A DNA stretch of 64,000 nt from Liolophura sinensis (Eukaryota; Mollusca; Polyplacophora; Chitonida; Chitonidae), in NCBI RefSeq assembly GCF_032854445.1, contig NC_088305.1, positions 5,337,606 through 5,401,605 of the forward strand. The letters run 5' to 3'. Within the stretch, counting starts at the first letter, position 1; each line of letters begins with the position of its first letter. The position numbers were made by a program, and so were the translations under genes. Of the stretch, positions 60,291-64,000 are shown piece after piece. Under the pieces are notes generated by a model that was not told the origin of the DNA, searched no databases, and was given only the letters and a program-made list of their open reading frames with translations.

Positions 60291-60720
60291 GCGACAGTGT
60301 CCAATAATATTGTACGCACCGACAGCCGTCGACCTCAATAATATCGCACGTAGAGACAGCGGTCCCCTTCAGTGATACCCTACGCCAATAATCCCATATA
60401 AAGCGACAGAAGTACTCCTCAATAACATCGTACGTAGCGATAACGGTCCTCTTCAATAATACCATATGAAGCGACAGGTGCCCCCCTCAATAACATCGTA
60501 CGTAGCGACAGAGGTCCTCTTCAATAATACCATCTGAAAGGATAGGAGGCCCCCTCAATAATACCGTACGTAGCGATAGCGGTCATCTTCAATAATACCA
60601 TATGAAGCGACAGGGGCCTCCCTCATTAACAGCTATCATTATTAAGCTATAGCGGTCCTCTTTAATAATATTGTATGTATCAACAGCGGTATCCTTCAAT
60701 AATATCGTACGTAGAGACGG
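60291..60720. repeat. Tandem array, 34-bp unit arranged as 68-bp dimers
   Basis: Half-units alternate between 'cctcaataacatcgtacgta' and 'cttcaataataccatatgaa' endings, each starting with 'gcgacagcggtc'. The period of 68 was measured between 60501 and 60569. About 12 half-units; it directly follows the CATA run. Confidence 0.88.
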
Positions 60721-61319
60721 TACCTTACATATGGTTTAAGGTAAAGGAGAGGTATCTCCTAACAGAACAGAGAGCGAATTTTAATTTCAAGATCAGTAAT
60801 ACGAGTATGTGGAGTAAAACATCAATGCATAGCCACTGCTTGGTGCACTTCTCCGACTACAGACGTTAAATTATAAAGTTTGTTATATGAACCCGAAGGG
60901 AACATACACGTCATCGCGCTTATCGGCAGCAAATACCAACCCCCTTATCTCTAAATTCAATTTCAATGAAATCAGGCGCTCGTGTTTTTGCTTTCAGTCG
61001 TCATGGAACTCAGGGTGACAAACTGCTGCTAGTCACAAAATGATAGAGGCATTCTCCCAGTGGAAGCAAATAGATAACCTATATATAACTTGCAGATAAA
61101 TTAATGAGGGGCGTTTGTAGGTTCGATAATTGCCTATGGACTTCAGATCAAATCGATCAAATCTTTTGTTTACTCCACATGAAGCCTTTATCTAATTTAA
61201 ACCGGATAACCGGAAACCCAGAAAAAATATACACTCGACGCAGAACCAAATTTGTCGATTTTCAGACAACGTTGCACGGAAATGTGCTCGGCTTTTTATA
61301 TCTGAGATATGTCGTGATG
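60721..61319. other. Gene-free stretch
   Basis: A 74-codon frame at 61104 follows an acceptor-like 'tataacttgcag' (phase 2). It is otherwise unsupported. Confidence 0.3.
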
Positions 61320-61331
61320 CCGAACTAAGAA

Positions 61332-61465
61332 TTTTATTTATTTGATTTATTTGATTGGTGTTTTACGCCGTACTCAAGAATATTTCACTTATACGATGGC
61401 GGAAAGCATTATGGTGGGAGGAAACCGGGCAGAGCCCGGGGAAAACCCACGACCATCCGCAGGTT
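61332..61465 (-). mobile_element. SINE family I, 5'-truncated, with exact target-site duplication
   Basis: It ends abruptly inside the body ('gaccatccgcaggtt'). The 12-bp sequence 'ccgaactaagaa' is present at 61320-61331 and 61466-61477, so the truncation occurred at insertion. It is a young copy. Confidence 0.92.
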
Positions 61466-61740
61466 CCGAACTAAGAACAAACTGGAGTTACCTTACTCCA
61501 CCCTGCCCCTTTTAGTAAAAACCATTGCAGTAAGAACGGCATTATTTGCAAATGTCATGCTCCAACAATATCTCTGTTAAGGACGTCAAAACAACATTGC
61601 CAAGTTTTCAGGAGCATTAACTGCAGTACATGAATACCGCTCAAAATTCCCCCAGAGATTTTGTAAAACCGAATATGTGCTGTCATTTTGGACGTATGAT
61701 TCAATGCGGTGAAGTCAAAGCGACAGAGATAGCTCACGTA

Positions 61741-62046
61741 TTATTGTTGTTTATTCTGAGCTAACACCTCTGGGCAATAAGCTGAGATGCGGTCGACAAA
61801 TGCCGTCTGTAATAACCGTGGCTCTTCATACCGCGGCCCAGTGATACGTGAAGATAGTGCGAAGGGGCGGATAATTACAGCGACAGCTGCATCGCTGACA
61901 ACATTCCAGTAAATATTGCTATCATACGGCCTAGCAGTGCCATGGACAGAGCTGGAGTGGGAATATGAGCTGAAATATAACGAATACAGTACAGAAAGTA
62001 AGACCAGTTTAATGACAACAGTGTCATAGTGGGCAAATGGTTGCAT
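61741..62046 (-). CDS. Possible small secreted protein, 101 residues
   Basis: A complete ATG-to-TAA frame on the minus strand. Residues 1-30 look like a signal peptide: a short N region, the hydrophobic core VVIKLVLLSVLYSLYF and a small-residue serine-rich end (SSYSHSSS). The remainder (RPYDSNIYWNVV, GPRYEEPRLL, a single late cysteine) has no domain I know. The first 25 residues and the upstream DNA have a relative at 58030-58250, where the hydrophobic segment is conserved in protein (YxTVVxxLVxLSVL). Alternatives are an exon whose donor I have not placed, or a repeat. Confidence 0.35.
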   Translation of the reverse strand: MQPFAHYDTVVIKLVLLSVLYSLYFSSYSHSSSVHGTARPYDSNIYWNVVSDAAVAVIIRPFALSSRITGPRYEEPRLLQTAFVDRISAYCPEVLAQNKQQ

Positions 62047-62316
62047 GTAACCGGTGAAAATCAGAATCTTGTCAGCTCATCAGGGGGGTTAATTCTAACT
62101 GTTCGTGCGGACGTTTTAGTTGAAGCAACTTATAATACCTCTAGAACAATGGCTTGAGCAGAACAAGGTGAGAAAATGCAGCCATATTGACAGCAATGTA
62201 TAAGACGTCACTGGTCTACAAAAGGTTAGCGCAAGGAATGTGTGAACCCGCTTAGTAGCACTGTTTACAAGGTCACTCATGTCATGGGTGTTTATTCGTG
62301 TCACATCTCTCCTCAG

Positions 62317-62460
62317 ACAAGACCTGTCTTCGTTTCATGTCTCGTCGGGCATGTGGAAGTTGAAGACTACAGACTACAGGAATCTCACCCAGCTAAACAC
62401 AATTCTGCTGACACTCTGACAGTCTTCGCGTTTATAAAATTCCGAACTATAAAGGAATGA
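62317..62460 (+). other. Terminal-exon-like frame 4
   Basis: The acceptor-like 'gtcacatctctcctcag' precedes a phase 0 frame of 47 codons (TRPVFVSCLVGHVEVEDYRL at the start) ending in TGA. No domain is recognised. Confidence 0.25.
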
Positions 62461-63230
62461 GTCTGATTAAAATCTTTCGAATTTCTCCATATCCGTTAAT
62501 CCTATCGGCTTCATACTTTCAGGATCTATTGCTCAGTAAGCAACACACTGCAGTGTCGAGTTCTAAAAAAAACAGCCTTATTGCGTGTCCAAAATAGGCA
62601 ATGGTGACGCCACAAAGTTTTCAATTTTGCATGCATATGATTTCTTTTAGCTGTGTAAAGAATACTTTTTTTCTGTACGAGGTAAAAGCATACCCTTTAC
62701 ACCATTTTGCAAATATGAAAAAAGGCTAAGTGACCATTGCAGATATAACACGTTGACAGCCCCTAGACCACGTTTGCCATAGAGTCACTGTGATCGATTC
62801 ATCTTGGAATAGCTTTGATGATGAACATAGCTACCCGCCATTGTCCAGACACTGAGGGATCTTGTAAATGTTTCCTAGCTTTGACAGTTCAGTTCTGGTC
62901 CGTCCACACTTCCAGCTCATCAATCATTCACCAGATGCAGATAGTCCTATGTTGAGGTTATCCGCGAATGAATCTTACGCCTATGAAGCCGTCAATGACC
63001 TCCCATACATCTCACTATGTGCGGCTGGCTGTACCCGGAGACGTTTAATCCTCAACGTCGTCACCAGTAACATGGGGTTTTTGTTATTCTTTAATGGCCA
63101 GTTGCTACACTGACGTTGAAAAATTGTCCAAATCAGATTGACATCTCGATTTGTGTTTGATTGGACATTTAATTCTGTTTAATTGTAAATAATTATAATT
63201 GTAATGTATATATTCCTGCATAAAGCAGAA
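62461..63230. other. Gene-free stretch
   Basis: An ATG-started 81-codon frame lies at 62868-63113 with fairly balanced composition. No domain, splice site or signal peptide is recognised. Confidence 0.3.
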
Positions 63231-63232
63231 TT

Positions 63233-63368
63233 CGGGTGGTGGACTAAGTAGCTCGAAGTCTGGTACATGTTGGTGGAGTAAGCATCCCCGAAGCCTGTTC
63301 CCTGCTGGTGGCCTAAGCATCCACGAAGCCTGATCTCTGCTGCTGGACTAAGCATCCCCGAAGTCTTC
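63233..63368. repeat. Short tandem array, about 36-bp unit
   Basis: About four units of 'ggcctaagcatccccgaagc' followed by 'ctgttccctgctggt'. It adjoins family A. Confidence 0.85.
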
Positions 63369-63380
63369 GGTTTCTTTGCG

Positions 63381-63628
63381 TTAGTGTTATTCAGTGTTAA
63401 ATGTGATGAAAAGACAGCAGTTTCAGTAATTCTGGACTATTGACGTCTAATAAATTGCCATTAACAACACTGCATTTTTTTTACCTGATTCTGCTTCAGC
63501 CATTTTGTTAGAAATGTTAGTAATTTTCTACTGCTTAAACATTTACATGAACAGTTACAACAAAAGCCTAACTGAGATAAATTGACAAGAGGCCGTGTTT
63601 CACCGGTTACGTGTGACCATTTACCAAG
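63381..63628 (+). repeat. Dispersed repeat family A, copy 2 (fullest)
   Basis: It aligns along its length with 16322-16545 and contains the sections found alone at 31663, 35620 and 50380. Confidence 0.75.
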
Positions 63629-63802
63629 TAACAGTTTACTTCAGTTACACTCATGTACCACCCGTATGCTGTCAAGGGCGTTTGTAATCGCAAGACCCAT
63701 TCCCAAAACAACTTAAAACACTTGTTCCTAAACGACTGTGTTAGAAATAATACACAAATAATATAACAGGTAGACAACTCATAGTCGGTGAATAATTACC
63801 TG

Positions 63803-63930
63803 GGACCGGTTTCATGAAGTGTACTTAGGGTGAAGTAGCCCTTAGCTAAGTGACCTTTATATCTCTACAACATATGTTATCATGGTAGTTGAGGGCATAC
63901 TTAGCTCAGTGCAATTCATGAAACCGGCCT
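63803..63930. mobile_element. MITE-like palindromic element
   Basis: Terminal inverted repeats: 'accggtttcatgaagtgtac' at the left and 'gcaattcatgaaaccggcc' at the right, followed inward by 'cttagggt' and 'gcatacttagc'. The centre holds 'acatatgttatcatgg'. No coding potential. The pattern resembles a palindromic repeat I remember from marine invertebrates. Confidence 0.75.
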
Positions 63931-64000
63931 CTCGTGGAATACAAATATAGATACCTCCTGTCGCACTTTGGTTGTAATTAAAGACGTGCCGCCTAGAGAG
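63931..64000. other. Window end
   Basis: Nothing is recognised. Confidence 0.4.

Overview
The window looks like nuclear DNA of an invertebrate animal, most probably a marine mollusc or another lophotrochozoan. The reasons are an AT-rich intron-style background, no operons or ribosome-binding sites, at least three tRNA-derived SINE families (one with an AAAT-type tail and target-site duplications), and a broken retroelement reverse transcriptase. The SINE types resemble repeats I remember from mollusc genomes, but that is memory and not a search. No complete conventional gene is visible. Most of the sequence is intergenic or intronic DNA made of mobile-element copies and tandem repeats.

Layout. 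0-3.3 kb: a truncated SINE, a 41-bp tandem array and bare sequence. 3.4-13.3 kb: three direct copies of a roughly 2-3 kb dispersed element (called family B here) with SINEs inserted in them, plus a reverse-transcriptase relic with its 3' tail (10.45-11.94 kb). 13.6-22.3 kb: a 138-bp array that stays open in one frame, a 26-bp array of about 77 units, a second reverse-transcriptase relic on the minus strand, and a fourth, inverted family B copy whose internal 27-bp minisatellite has expanded. 22.7-29.7 kb: SINEs, a single inverted 138-bp monomer, and a compound 68-bp/38-bp array.

Around 30.3 kb lies the best protein-coding evidence: a short first coding exon ending in a clean GTAAGT donor. Its product resembles the N-terminal start of a calcitonin-receptor-like (class B) GPCR. 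The following exons were not found, so the rest of the window may be its first intron or later introns.

31-45 kb holds scattered SINEs, a dispersed family (C) in three or four copies, a 5'-truncated copy of the retroelement tail (42.1 kb) and simple repeats. 45.7-54.4 kb is dominated by arrays of 28, 24, 118, 37 and 56 bp. Two of these seem to start inside SINE sequence. 56-63 kb contains several terminal-exon-like reading frames after splice-acceptor-like sequence, a possible small secreted protein on the minus strand (61.74-62.05 kb), more SINEs and a MITE-like palindrome.

By my own boundaries about a sixth of the window is tandem repeat. The main theme is how tandem arrays arise inside mobile elements: family B carries a minisatellite that is short in two copies and long in the third, and a 28-bp array grows directly out of a SINE body.
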